In this document: positions 33,314 to 42,226 of the stretch, in pieces
Position numbering within the stretch: position 1 is the first letter of the stretch
Layout: each line of letters opens with the position of its first letter
Assembly (NCBI GenBank): GCA_035546935.1
Contig: DASZVP010000002.1
Location: 372,001-436,000 of the forward strand
Source: DASZVP01 sp035546935
Lineage (GTDB): Bacteria; Patescibacteriota; Saccharimonadia; Saccharimonadales; UBA4665
Direction of reading: 5' to 3'
DNA: 64,000 bases
Made by a program: the position numbers and the translations under genes
The notes under the pieces: generated by a model
What the model was told of the DNA's origin: nothing
The model's input: only the letters and a program-made list of their open reading frames with translations
The model's database searches: none

Positions 33314-34219
33314 ATGTCTGATAACAAACCCAATGTCCGCAAAGCCGTCATCGCAGCGGCCGGTTTTGGTACGCGCTTTCTGCCGCAAACCAAGGCCATG
33401 CCCAAGGAAATGCTGCCGCTGGTCGACAAGCCGATCATTCAGGAGATTGTCGAGGAGTTAGTAGCTGCCGGCATCGAAGATATCGTTATCGTCACCGGAT
33501 ATCACAAGCGCTCGATCGAAGACCATTTTGATCACACCAGCATGGAGCTGCGCACTAATTTGAAAAAGGGCGGCAAGCTGGAGCTGTTGGAAGAAACCCG
33601 CAAGATCTCGCAGCTGGCAAACTTCGCTTACATCCGTCAGAAAGGTCCGTACGGTACCGGAACGCCTCTGTTGAATGCCGCTCATTTGATTGGCGACGAG
33701 CCGTTTATTTACACCTTCGCTGACGACTTCGTGAAGGCCTCGCCAACTCGTTTCGGCCAGCTTATAGAGCAATACCACGAACGTGGTGGTGCGGTGTTGA
33801 CCTGTGTTCGACGCGACGGCGACGAAGACTACAAGCGTTACGGTTATGTGGCCGGTCATGAAGAAGCGCCAGGGTTGATGTCGGTGGAAACCATTGTCGA
33901 AAAACCAGGCAGCCGCGAAACGGCTCCGTCTGATTTAGCCTCAGTCAGTGGTTACGTTTTGGAGGCTGCAACGCTCGACTATCTGCAGAAACAGCTAGAG
34001 CAACGCGCCGAAGACGAGAGCGAAGAGTTCAAACTGCAAGATGCGCTGCAGGCCATGATCAACGACGGCCACCAGGTCTATGGCCTGGAAATCAAAGACG
34101 GCATTTACTATGACACCGGTAACCCGATGGAGTACCTAAAAACAGTGGTCGATTTTGCGCTGGAGCGCGAGGATATCGGACCCGAGCTCTTGCAATTCCT
34201 CAGAAACAAATTACAGTAG
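33314..34219 (+). CDS. galU: UTP-glucose-1-phosphate uridylyltransferase
   Basis: The 301-residue nucleotidyltransferase makes UDP-glucose. It has AVIAAAGFGTRFLPQTKAMP followed by KEMLPLVDKPIIQ, with the Arg/Lys nucleotide loop. FIYTFADDFV is the metal Asp region, ETIVEKPGSRETAP follows, and DGIYYDTGNPMEYLKTVVDF closes the core. TGCTACAAT (33298-33306) ends 7 nt before the ATG, and an in-frame GTG at 33308 is too close to the -10 to be used. UDP-glucose could feed glycan or teichoic-acid-like polymers. Confidence 0.96.
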   Translation: MSDNKPNVRKAVIAAAGFGTRFLPQTKAMPKEMLPLVDKPIIQEIVEELVAAGIEDIVIVTGYHKRSIEDHFDHTSMELRTNLKKGGKLELLEETRKISQLANFAYIRQKGPYGTGTPLLNAAHLIGDEPFIYTFADDFVKASPTRFGQLIEQYHERGGAVLTCVRRDGDEDYKRYGYVAGHEEAPGLMSVETIVEKPGSRETAPSDLASVSGYVLEAATLDYLQKQLEQRAEDESEEFKLQDALQAMINDGHQVYGLEIKDGIYYDTGNPMEYLKTVVDFALEREDIGPELLQFLRNKLQ

Positions 34220-34223
34220 TAGT

Positions 34224-34478
34224 ATGAGTACGACTGACACTGTTTTTTTAATTATTACGGCTTGCTCTTTGAGTTTGTTCTTCATACTGAGCTCATTTTT
34301 AGTGATTCTTGGCATCATCGTAGTCAACCAGGCAAAGAAGGTTGTTAAAAAGGCCGAAAATGTGGTTGATTCCGTAGAAGCGGCGGCAGATGTTTTCAAG
34401 GATACGCAAGGCCGCCTGGCCCTCCTCAAACTGATCAAAAATATTATTAAGCTAGCGAAAAGGAGCCGAAATGAGTAA
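34224..34478 (+). CDS. Small membrane protein, 84 aa
   Basis: One hydrophobic helix (about residues 6-36) is followed by a charged amphipathic helix (KKVVKKAENVVDSVEAAAD), like DUF948-type small proteins. The frame is open upstream inside galU, but the ATG at 34224 lies just after the galU stop, with TACAGT (34212-34217) 6 nt upstream. It overlaps the YtxH-like gene by 8 nt, so the two probably work as a pair at the membrane. Confidence 0.7.
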   Translation: MSTTDTVFLIITACSLSLFFILSSFLVILGIIVVNQAKKVVKKAENVVDSVEAAADVFKDTQGRLALLKLIKNIIKLAKRSRNE

Positions 34479-34875
34479 GAAAACTGCAAAGCGTTTCGCG
34501 ATTGGCACAGCTGTAGCTGGTGTCGCTGGCTATGTGGCCGGCATCCTAACTGCGCCGAAGAGCGGCAAACAAACACGAGCTGATATTAAAGACACTGCCG
34601 ATAAAACAATCAACGAAGCCGAAAAGCAGCTCAAAGCCATGCACACTGAACTCAACAAGCTGCTCGAAGAAGCCAAAAAGCAGGGCGGCAAGCTCAGCGG
34701 CCAGGCCCAAAAGGATCTGGACGTCCTTTTGGAAAAGACTAAGGACACCAAGGAAAAAGCCCGCGAGATGATCAGCGCCATTCACGAAGGTGATGCCGAA
34801 GACAAGGATCTGGCCAAGGCCATCAAACAAGCCAACGCAGCTATCGATAACCTCAAAACTTATCTGAAAAAGTAA
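34471..34875 (+). CDS. YtxH-domain (gas-vesicle-protein-like) protein
   Basis: The 134-residue protein starts with a short glycine-rich hydrophobic helix (AIGTAVAGVAGYVAGILTAP) and the YtxH hallmark APKSGKQTR. A long charged coiled coil rich in Lys, Glu and Ala fills the remainder. YtxH proteins are small stress-associated membrane proteins with unknown biochemical role. It is preceded by AAAGGAG and overlaps the upstream small membrane gene. The DnaE gene downstream has its own promoter. Confidence 0.8.
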   Translation: MSKKTAKRFAIGTAVAGVAGYVAGILTAPKSGKQTRADIKDTADKTINEAEKQLKAMHTELNKLLEEAKKQGGKLSGQAQKDLDVLLEKTKDTKEKAREMISAIHEGDAEDKDLAKAIKQANAAIDNLKTYLKK

Positions 34876-34935
34876 CCGTACCAGGGCGCGTAACAGCTCC
34901 AAAAGTGCTATAATAGACCTCATATAAGAGGGGTC

Positions 34936-37900
34936 TTGAACGAGTTGGCCGCGCAACAAAAAAAGCTTCAGCCAAGCGATTATGTGCACCTGCACAACCA
35001 CACCGAGTACAGCCTGCTGGATGGTCTGACTAAGGTGCCGGCGCTGGTTGCGGCTGTCAAGGGCAGCGGTATGGAAGCGGTAGCCGTCACCGATCACGGC
35101 ACGCTCAGCGGCACCATTGAGTTTTATAAAGAGGCCAAGTCGGCCAAAATCAAGCCGATCATCGGCATGGAAACTTACGTGGCGGCCCGCAGCCTTTACG
35201 ACCGCGACCCAGCCAAAGACAAGCAAAATTATCACTTGATTCTGCTGGCTATGAACCAGGCTGGCTACCAAAACTTGATGGCCCTGTCGACCATTGCCAA
35301 TCTGGAAGGTTTTTATTATCGACCTCGTATAGACAGGGATCTTCTAGCCAAGCACAATGAAGGCTTAATTGCTCTCAGCGGCTGTATCGGTGGTGAAGTT
35401 GGCGATGCCTTGCGCCAAGGCCAGTATGATCAGGCCAAAGCCACGGCTGCCTGGTACAAAGAGCAGTTTGGGGATCGCTACTATCTGGAAATTCAAGATC
35501 ACGGCCACCCCGAACATCCCAGCCATTGGGCCGAACAGCTCAATATTAACGAGCAGCTACTAAAACTCAGCAAAGAACTGGACATTCCCTGTGTCGTCAC
35601 TTGTGACGCTCACTATCTGAAGCACGAGGATCAAGAGGCCCACGAGATTCTGCTGTGCGTCCAGACCGGCTCATTCTTGAGCGACGACAAGCGCATGAGC
35701 CTTAAAGATCTAGAACTGCATGTCACTGATCCGCAAGAGCTCATTAAGCGCTGGGGCAAAGATCACCCAGAGCTAATCACCAACACCAAGGCCATTGCCG
35801 ATCGTTGCGATGTCGAAATCGAGTTGGGCAGCATTTTGATTCCGAAATTCCCGGTGCCGCGCGGCGAGACTGAAAGATCTTATCTGGAAAAGCTGGTTTA
35901 CCGCGGTCTGGCCTGGCGCTACGGCGGCAAGAGCGAGAAGGCAGCTGCCAAACTTGATGTTACCGAAGCCAAAAAAACCTTATCGAAGGAGATTCTAGAC
36001 CGCGCCAAATACGAGATGGGCGTCATCGAAGAAATGAAGTTCAACGGCTACTTTCTGATCATTGCCGACTTTATTAACTGGGGTAAAGACCAGGGCATTG
36101 TCTTCGGACCAGGTCGCGGTAGCGCCGCCGGTTCGATCATCGCCTTCGCTCTAAAAATCACTGAAATTGACCCGATGATTTACGATCTGCTGTTTGAGCG
36201 TTTTCTGAACCCGGACCGCATCAGCATGCCGGATATCGATATCGATATTCAGGACACCCGCCGTGAAGAGGTAATTCAATACTGTGTCGAGAAATACGGC
36301 AAAGAACGCGTTGCCAATATTGTGACTTTTGGCCGCATGGCCGCTCGGAACGCCGTCCGCGACGTCTCGCGCGTACTGCAGGTGCCTTATGCTGAGGCTG
36401 ACCGCCTGGCTAAAATGATCCCGCCGCCAATTCAGGGCCGTCACATTCCCCTGGAAACTTCGCTTAAACAAGATCACGACTTGAAGCGAGAATACGAAAC
36501 CAACCACACAGCTCAGCGCGTTTTTGATCTGGCAATTCAGATGGAAGGCACTATTCGCAGCCACGGCGTGCACGCCGCCGGCGTGGTGATCGCGCCCGAA
36601 GACATCGTTTGCTACACGCCGCTCGAAATGGCTCAAAAAGGCGTCATCGCTACCCAATATTCCATGGGCCCGATCGAAGAGCTCGGCCTGTTAAAGATGG
36701 ACTTTTTAGGCCTTTCCAACCTGACAATTATTAAAAATGCCTTGCGTATTATTAAGCGTGTTTATGATCAGGACATCGACATTAACGCTATTCCGCTGGA
36801 CGACGCTAAAACCTTTGAGCTCTTCCAAAACGGCGACACCACTGGCGTTTTCCAGTTTGAATCGGCCGGCATGAAGCGCTACCTCAAAGACCTCAAGCCA
36901 ACCGTTTTTGAAGACATCGTAGCCATGAACGCGCTGTATCGTCCCGGCCCAATGCAGTTTATTGAAGATTTCATTGCCCGTAAAAATGGCGAAAAACAGA
37001 CTGAATACATTCATCCTAAAATGCAAAACGCCCTGGAAACCACTTACGGTGTTTTGGTTTATCAAGAGCAAGTCATGCAGATCAGTAAGGATCTATGCGG
37101 TTTTACCGGCGGTCAGGCTGACACGCTGCGAAAGGGTATTGCCAAGAAAATTCCTTCGGTGCTGGCCAAAATGCGCATTGAATTTATCGAAGGCGCCATT
37201 GAGCACTCCGGTGCTGACCGCGCCCTGATGGAGAAATTCTGGAAGCAGCTCGAAGATTTCGCCGCCTACTGTTTCAATAAGTCGCACGCCGCCTGCTACG
37301 GCCTAATCGCTTATCAAACTGCCTATTTGAAGGCGCATTACCCAGATGCCTTCATGGCAGCGCTAATGACCAGCGACTACGACGATATTGACCGGCTGGC
37401 CATAGAAATTACCGCTTGTCAGCATATGGGCTTGAGCGTGCTGCCACCCGATGTAAATGAGTCGTTCGTGGAGTTTGCGGTGGTACCAAATGCCAAGCAA
37501 ATTCGTTTCGGTATGGCCGCTATCAAAAACGTCGGCACCGGCGCTGTCGAAGAAATTCTGCGGGCCCGCGCCGAAGGCGAATTCACGAGCCTGGAAGACT
37601 TTTTGACCCGCGTTAACTCGCGAATCGTGAACCGTAAAGTCCTGGAAAGCTTAATTAAAGCCGGTGCACTGGATCGATTTGGTGATCGGGCCACGCTGTA
37701 TCACAATCTTGATCTGCTCAGTGCTTTTGGCGCGCGCCTGCAAAGGCAGGCCGACAGCGGCCAAACCGATCTGTTTGGCGCCGAGCTGTCCGACATGCCC
37801 GCAGCCAAACTCGAATTGGCTACGCCAGATACCGCGATCACACCGCGCGAGCAACTGCTTTGGGAGCGCGAACTGCTAGGCCTTTATCTGAGCCAGCATC

Positions 37901-38571
37901 CGTTGGAGCAATTTACTGATTTCCTCAGTGAGCAAACTGTACCGCTGGCCTCCTTAACGGTCGACCACGATGGCCGCGCGGTTACCATTGGGGGTGCTAT
38001 TAGCGATGTGCGTGACATCACCACCAAAAATGGCCAGCGCATGGCTTTCATAAAAGTCGAAGACCGCAGCGGCGAAATTGAAGTAGTGCTGTTCCCAAGT
38101 GTTTATCAACAAACTCTCGGGCTTTGGGAGCGTGACAAGGTGGTGCTTATAAGGGGTAAGGTCACGGCCCGCGGCCGCGATGGTCAAACCGGCGAAGCTA
38201 AAGTCAGCGTCGACGACGCCCGTGAGATCACGCCCGAGCAAGCCAGTGCCTACCAGCTAACCGGTAAAAAAGCCAAAACGCCCAAATCCAAGACCAGCGG
38301 CGTGAAACTGCCGCGGCAGGCCGAAGACTCAGTGCCGAGCGTTGCCAACCCCCGCGTTTATATTCGCCTCCAGAACACCAGCGACGAAAAAACGCTACTG
38401 TCACTTAAAGAAACTATCGATCAGCACCGCGGCGCCACCGAAGTTGTGCTGGTGCTAGGCGAGGCTGCCCAAAAGCAGGCCATCAAACTGCCAGGCGGTA
38501 TCGACACCGACAGCGACGGCCTAGACCAGCTCAAAACACTGGTTGGCAACGAGAATCTGGTCGTCCAGTAA
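34936..38571 (+). CDS. dnaE: DNA polymerase III subunit alpha
   Basis: The 1211-residue replicative polymerase (DnaE type) has the PHP domain (HLHNHTEYSLLDG; VTDHGTLSGTIEFY), the catalytic palm with VFGPGRGSAAGSI and PDIDIDIQDTRR near residue 432, and VANIVTFGRMAARNAVRDV. Helix-hairpin-helix and OB-fold regions (VTIGGAISDVRDI) follow in the last third. The start is a TTG behind AGAGGGG, about 15 nt after the predicted transcription start from TGCTATAAT (34906-34914). The stop directly abuts the stop of the convergent CAP gene. Confidence 0.97.
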   Translation: MNELAAQQKKLQPSDYVHLHNHTEYSLLDGLTKVPALVAAVKGSGMEAVAVTDHGTLSGTIEFYKEAKSAKIKPIIGMETYVAARSLYDRDPAKDKQNYHLILLAMNQAGYQNLMALSTIANLEGFYYRPRIDRDLLAKHNEGLIALSGCIGGEVGDALRQGQYDQAKATAAWYKEQFGDRYYLEIQDHGHPEHPSHWAEQLNINEQLLKLSKELDIPCVVTCDAHYLKHEDQEAHEILLCVQTGSFLSDDKRMSLKDLELHVTDPQELIKRWGKDHPELITNTKAIADRCDVEIELGSILIPKFPVPRGETERSYLEKLVYRGLAWRYGGKSEKAAAKLDVTEAKKTLSKEILDRAKYEMGVIEEMKFNGYFLIIADFINWGKDQGIVFGPGRGSAAGSIIAFALKITEIDPMIYDLLFERFLNPDRISMPDIDIDIQDTRREEVIQYCVEKYGKERVANIVTFGRMAARNAVRDVSRVLQVPYAEADRLAKMIPPPIQGRHIPLETSLKQDHDLKREYETNHTAQRVFDLAIQMEGTIRSHGVHAAGVVIAPEDIVCYTPLEMAQKGVIATQYSMGPIEELGLLKMDFLGLSNLTIIKNALRIIKRVYDQDIDINAIPLDDAKTFELFQNGDTTGVFQFESAGMKRYLKDLKPTVFEDIVAMNALYRPGPMQFIEDFIARKNGEKQTEYIHPKMQNALETTYGVLVYQEQVMQISKDLCGFTGGQADTLRKGIAKKIPSVLAKMRIEFIEGAIEHSGADRALMEKFWKQLEDFAAYCFNKSHAACYGLIAYQTAYLKAHYPDAFMAALMTSDYDDIDRLAIEITACQHMGLSVLPPDVNESFVEFAVVPNAKQIRFGMAAIKNVGTGAVEEILRARAEGEFTSLEDFLTRVNSRIVNRKVLESLIKAGALDRFGDRATLYHNLDLLSAFGARLQRQADSGQTDLFGAELSDMPAAKLELATPDTAITPREQLLWERELLGLYLSQHPLEQFTDFLSEQTVPLASLTVDHDGRAVTIGGAISDVRDITTKNGQRMAFIKVEDRSGEIEVVLFPSVYQQTLGLWERDKVVLIRGKVTARGRDGQTGEAKVSVDDAREITPEQASAYQLTGKKAKTPKSKTSGVKLPRQAEDSVPSVANPRVYIRLQNTSDEKTLLSLKETIDQHRGATEVVLVLGEAAQKQAIKLPGGIDTDSDGLDQLKTLVGNENLVVQ

Positions 38572-39465
38572 TCAGCGGATAATGCCGCTGGTTCGGGTCA
38601 GCAGGAAACCGACCGTAAACAGCAAGACCAGGCCGATATCAAACAGGGGGTGGCGGGCAACAATGGTTTCGCCCTCGACGATGAGTTTGCGGAAGCGGCG
38701 GCCGTGCTGGAACAGGAATGCCAAGAGCGCCACGGCAGTGATCACGGAAACTGCGAACAGGCTCCAGGCGGCCCGGCCACCGGTTAGCAGCTGAACGCGC
38801 GCAACCGGCTGTGCCGCCAACTCCTCTGGTGCGCTGCTAACAGGTGTAGCCGGCTGCTGCACCGCTAAATTAACGGCCGGGCCGGAAGTCGGCTGGCCAT
38901 ACTCGGCAACGACCACAATCTCTGGACCTTTGCCTTGATAATTCGGCGAGCTGGCAACACCAAAACCGACGTTTTGATAATTAGGGTCAAGCAAGTTGGC
39001 CCGGTGCTCGGCACTGTTCATCCAGGCCACAACTACGTCGCTGGCATTGCGAAAACCATAGGCCAGATTTTCGCCGGCACTCTGATATTGGTACCCACTG
39101 GCAGTGATAAAGTCCCACGGAGTTTCGCCACTCGGGCTGTTGTGCGCCCAGTAGTCTTTAGTCACGAGGTCATTGGCCTTGGCTTGGGCCGCGGCATCAA
39201 GCTGCGAACTGATGCTAAGGGACGGTAAATTATACAGAGTGCGGTCGGCATTGGTGCTGGCCAGCAGGCTGTCGGCGCTGAAGTTGCTTTGTGCGCCCAG
39301 AATGCCGCCAGACCATATGGAGTTCACAAACATACCCAAGCCGACAATCATTAACATCGGTAAGTACGGCCAGTACGGCTTTAGATAATGCTTGCTGTGC
39401 CGATGGTGAGCGCCATTGCGCTTACGATGATGTGTAGTGGTTTTGGGTCGGGTGGCCAGAGCCAT
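38572..39465 (-). CDS. CAP/SCP-domain surface protein with two membrane anchors
   Basis: The 297-residue protein has a basic His-rich N-terminus, a membrane helix (about 34-55) and a CAP domain (about 60-200) with VTKDYWAHNSPSGETPWDFI, AGENLAYGF, WMNSAEHRANLLDPNYQNVG and VVVAEYGQP. This gives the His/Glu cavity residues of the family. A second helix at about 236-256 and a basic tail near the end suggest C-terminal anchoring too. The function of bacterial CAP proteins is mostly unknown. Its TGCTATAAT box overlaps the trmH stop codon. Confidence 0.85.
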   Translation of the reverse strand: MALATRPKTTTHHRKRNGAHHRHSKHYLKPYWPYLPMLMIVGLGMFVNSIWSGGILGAQSNFSADSLLASTNADRTLYNLPSLSISSQLDAAAQAKANDLVTKDYWAHNSPSGETPWDFITASGYQYQSAGENLAYGFRNASDVVVAWMNSAEHRANLLDPNYQNVGFGVASSPNYQGKGPEIVVVAEYGQPTSGPAVNLAVQQPATPVSSAPEELAAQPVARVQLLTGGRAAWSLFAVSVITAVALLAFLFQHGRRFRKLIVEGETIVARHPLFDIGLVLLFTVGFLLTRTSGIIR

Positions 39466-39492
39466 AGTATTTATTTTTAATTAACACAAATA

Positions 39493-39993
39493 TTATAGCA
39501 TAAAACGGCAGTAATACAGCGCCATGGCGGCGGCCTGAACCACATTGAATGATTCTTTCTTGCCAAACATGGGAATTTCGACCGTTTGATCACAAACTTG
39601 CAGAACTTCTGGCTCGAGACCTTCGACTTCCCGGCCGACTATTAATGCCAGTTTATCCGGGGGCTGAAACTCGGGTAGCGGCAGGCTCTTTGGCGTCTGC
39701 TCCAAACCTATGACGGTTACCCCCTGTTGACGCAACTCTTGAACTAGCCGTGCGATATCAGCCGTGCGATGCCACTTGATCTGTTTTTCGGCACCCAAAG
39801 CCGTCTTGGCAATCTGAGCGTCCACCTTTCGGGCCAGATGGGGCAGGCGATCGTCATCTGAACCGCCGGCCGGATAAGGCGTGTAGCCAGTTAGCCACAC
39901 TTCGCTGACTCCTAAACCCTCAGCGGTGCGCAGCAGCGAGCCGACATTATGGGTGCTGCGCAAATTGTGGGCCACTAAAATCAACTGCCTCAT
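39493..39993 (-). CDS. TrmH/SpoU family RNA methyltransferase
   Basis: The 166-residue SPOUT methyltransferase has motif 1 HNLRSTHNVGSLLRTAEGLG, motif 2 LALIVGREVEGLEPEVL and motif 3 IPMFGKKESFNVVQAAAMAL. These form the trefoil knot that binds SAM and 2'-O-methylates tRNA or rRNA. The length matches small TrmL-like members, but the exact target is not clear. The ATG at 39993 is chosen because TATAGT (minus strand, 40000-40005) lies 6 nt upstream. An earlier alternative start would overlap this promoter. Confidence 0.92.
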   Translation of the reverse strand: MRQLILVAHNLRSTHNVGSLLRTAEGLGVSEVWLTGYTPYPAGGSDDDRLPHLARKVDAQIAKTALGAEKQIKWHRTADIARLVQELRQQGVTVIGLEQTPKSLPLPEFQPPDKLALIVGREVEGLEPEVLQVCDQTVEIPMFGKKESFNVVQAAAMALYYCRFML

Positions 39994-40040
39994 CTTTAAA
40001 CTATACCGCACCAACGTGCTTATGCCTTATAATGAGGGTA

Positions 40041-41648
40041 ATGAGTCAAGATGCTCGCCAAGATGAAGAGCAGAATACGCAGCGGCGTGCCCGCGTGCTT
40101 GGCCTGGACTATTACGATACTTCCAGGGATCTGCAAAAACAGCTTTATCATGAGATTTTAAGCGTTCCTGAGCTTTATCAAATGAAGGCCATTCCGATAC
40201 ATGCTGATCAAAGTAATATTTTGTTCGGTGTCACCACGACAACCTCGCAGCAGGCGATGCAAAGTTTGCGGCAACGCTTCGCTGACCAGATTATTAAGTT
40301 CTCGATCATTAGCGACACCGGCTATCGTGACTATATGCGCTTGTACGATCCGCCGCAAAAGGTGGAATATCAGGATATTGCCATCAATCAGGCTGGCAGT
40401 ACCGAGCTGGTGCAGCAAATTTCCGGCATTTTGGAGCAAGTCCGGGCCGACGACATGTTGGCCTACTTGGTGCAGCAAGCGCACCGGCTGAACGCCAGCG
40501 ATATCCACATTGAAACCCAAACCGATGACGCACGCATCCGTTTTCGTATCGACGGCGTCCTGCATCCGATTGCCCGGCTCAGCCCAGACAAATACCGCGT
40601 TTTAATCAGTGCTATTGCCAGCGCCGGTAATGTCAGCACCTCAGCCGACGAAGCTCAGCAAGGTCACATTGCCCAAAAAGTAAAAATGGCCGATGGCGCC
40701 GAGGTTGACGTTAACGTTCGTTTGGAAACTGTCCCGACAATTAACGGCATGGACGTGGTGATGCGTCTGTTTAACATGGATCAAAGCATGTACACCTTGG
40801 ACCGACTTGGCTTGACCACTGATGAACGAGCCGTGGTGGACGACATTATCGCTAAGCCTTCAGGGTTAGTGATGGTGGTTGGCCCTACCGGCTCCGGCAA
40901 AACTACCACGCTGTACTCGATGCTTAACACGCTGAACAGTGAAGAGCGCAAGATTATCACGATTGAAGACCCGGTCGAATATGGCTTCACCGGCATTACC
41001 CAGATTTCCGTGCACTCTAAAGAGGGCGGTGAAGACGCCAGCTTTGCGGACAAGCTCCGCGCTGTCCTACGTTTAGACCCTGACATTGTGATGGTGGGTG
41101 AGATTCGTGACAACGATACCGCGCACACCGCGCTACAGGCTGCGCTAACTGGCCACTTGGTGTTGGCGACTTTCCACGCCTCGTCAGCCTCGGCGGCATT
41201 GACGCGCTTGGCTGATGTCATTGGCCAAAACCCGCTGTTTGTCTCCGCTATTCGCTTAGTGATGGCTCAACGCTTGATCCGCCGATTGGACGATGATCTG
41301 AAACAGCCGTACAGCCCCAGCGAGGCAGAATGGGCTAAAATCAATTCAGTTGTCGAGACCTTGCCGGAAGGGGTTGAGCGCCCCAACTTGGACGGCCTAC
41401 AGCTTTACAAGCCAGGTAGCTCAGCTGAAAACCCATTTGGTTTCAAGGGCCAGTTAGCCATTCGCGAACAATTCCGCATGACCGACAAGCTACGCGAGCT
41501 TCTGGAAAAGCCCAATCAAGTTATTTCAACGCAAACAATTGAAGCTGCTGCTATCGGCAGCGGCATGAAAACCATGCTCCAAGATGGCATGCTAAAAGTT
41601 ATTGCTGGCGAAACCACTCTCGAAGAACTTTATCGCGTAGTCGGCTAG
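40041..41648 (+). CDS. PilB/GspE-like type IV pilus assembly ATPase
   Basis: The 535-residue AAA-like secretion ATPase has an N-terminal MshEN-like region (about 25-110), LNASDIHIETQTDDARIRFR, Walker A VVGPTGSGKTTTLYSML (about residue 281), the Asp box TIEDPVEYGFTGITQI, Walker B RLDPDIVMVGEIRD and the His box TGHLVLATFHASSA. The tetracysteine zinc motif usual in GspE/PilB is absent; the region reads IRRLDDDLKQPYSPSEAEW. It should power pilus extension. TATAAT (40028-40033) is 7 nt before the ATG. Confidence 0.93.
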   Translation: MSQDARQDEEQNTQRRARVLGLDYYDTSRDLQKQLYHEILSVPELYQMKAIPIHADQSNILFGVTTTTSQQAMQSLRQRFADQIIKFSIISDTGYRDYMRLYDPPQKVEYQDIAINQAGSTELVQQISGILEQVRADDMLAYLVQQAHRLNASDIHIETQTDDARIRFRIDGVLHPIARLSPDKYRVLISAIASAGNVSTSADEAQQGHIAQKVKMADGAEVDVNVRLETVPTINGMDVVMRLFNMDQSMYTLDRLGLTTDERAVVDDIIAKPSGLVMVVGPTGSGKTTTLYSMLNTLNSEERKIITIEDPVEYGFTGITQISVHSKEGGEDASFADKLRAVLRLDPDIVMVGEIRDNDTAHTALQAALTGHLVLATFHASSASAALTRLADVIGQNPLFVSAIRLVMAQRLIRRLDDDLKQPYSPSEAEWAKINSVVETLPEGVERPNLDGLQLYKPGSSAENPFGFKGQLAIREQFRMTDKLRELLEKPNQVISTQTIEAAAIGSGMKTMLQDGMLKVIAGETTLEELYRVVG

Positions 41649-42178
41649 TTACGGATTTCACCATTGCGTCGTCCGATAACTGTGGCGAGAGTCTCGGCCA
41701 TGCCGTCGGTGTAACGCTCAACTTCCGGAGGAACTTTTTTAAGAAGAGGTAAACAGGCCATAACGGCAGCTATCTCATCGCTACGTTTGCGGGGGAAGGG
41801 TGGGTGCGAAGTGTCGCTCCGCTGAACCCGACGCAGCCAGGCTGCGGCATGCGTGGTAATAAGAGCCGGCGCATTAACTAATTCTGTCGATGTTCTGAAA
41901 ACTGGGTAACTATTTTCGGTATCGGTAGCTAAGAATGTACCACCACAAAGTCGGTGTGGATTGCCACCATAAGTTTGGGTATAACCGCAATCTGTCTGAT
42001 TAGCGCATTTAAAGTCGATCCAGCCAAGTGTTTCATTTTCTTTCGGCTCAAGATTCGGAAAAACCGATTCGGGTAACAACCACTTAACCCCATGCACATA
42101 TTGCTCACGAACCAAGCCGTGCGGTGTTCCGACATAAACGATGCGAGCAGTATGGTCGACAGTCTCATGTGCACTCAT
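41645..42178 (-). CDS. Hypothetical protein, 177 aa, Cys-containing
   Basis: I do not recognise this protein. It is soluble, with a mid-region CANQTDCGYTQTYGG followed by RLCGGTF, which could bind a metal. A conserved-looking HAAAWLRRVQRSD helix follows, and a helical C-terminus. No signal peptide is present. On the minus strand TACAAT (42187-42192) ends 8 nt before the ATG. Its stop shares the palindrome CTAG with the pilB stop, a convergent 4-bp overlap. Confidence 0.6.
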   Translation of the reverse strand: MSAHETVDHTARIVYVGTPHGLVREQYVHGVKWLLPESVFPNLEPKENETLGWIDFKCANQTDCGYTQTYGGNPHRLCGGTFLATDTENSYPVFRTSTELVNAPALITTHAAAWLRRVQRSDTSHPPFPRKRSDEIAAVMACLPLLKKVPPEVERYTDGMAETLATVIGRRNGEIRN

Positions 42179-42226
42179 TTGGCGCTATTGTAGGCCTGCT
42201 GAAAGCCAGCAGCAAGCAATAGCGGT

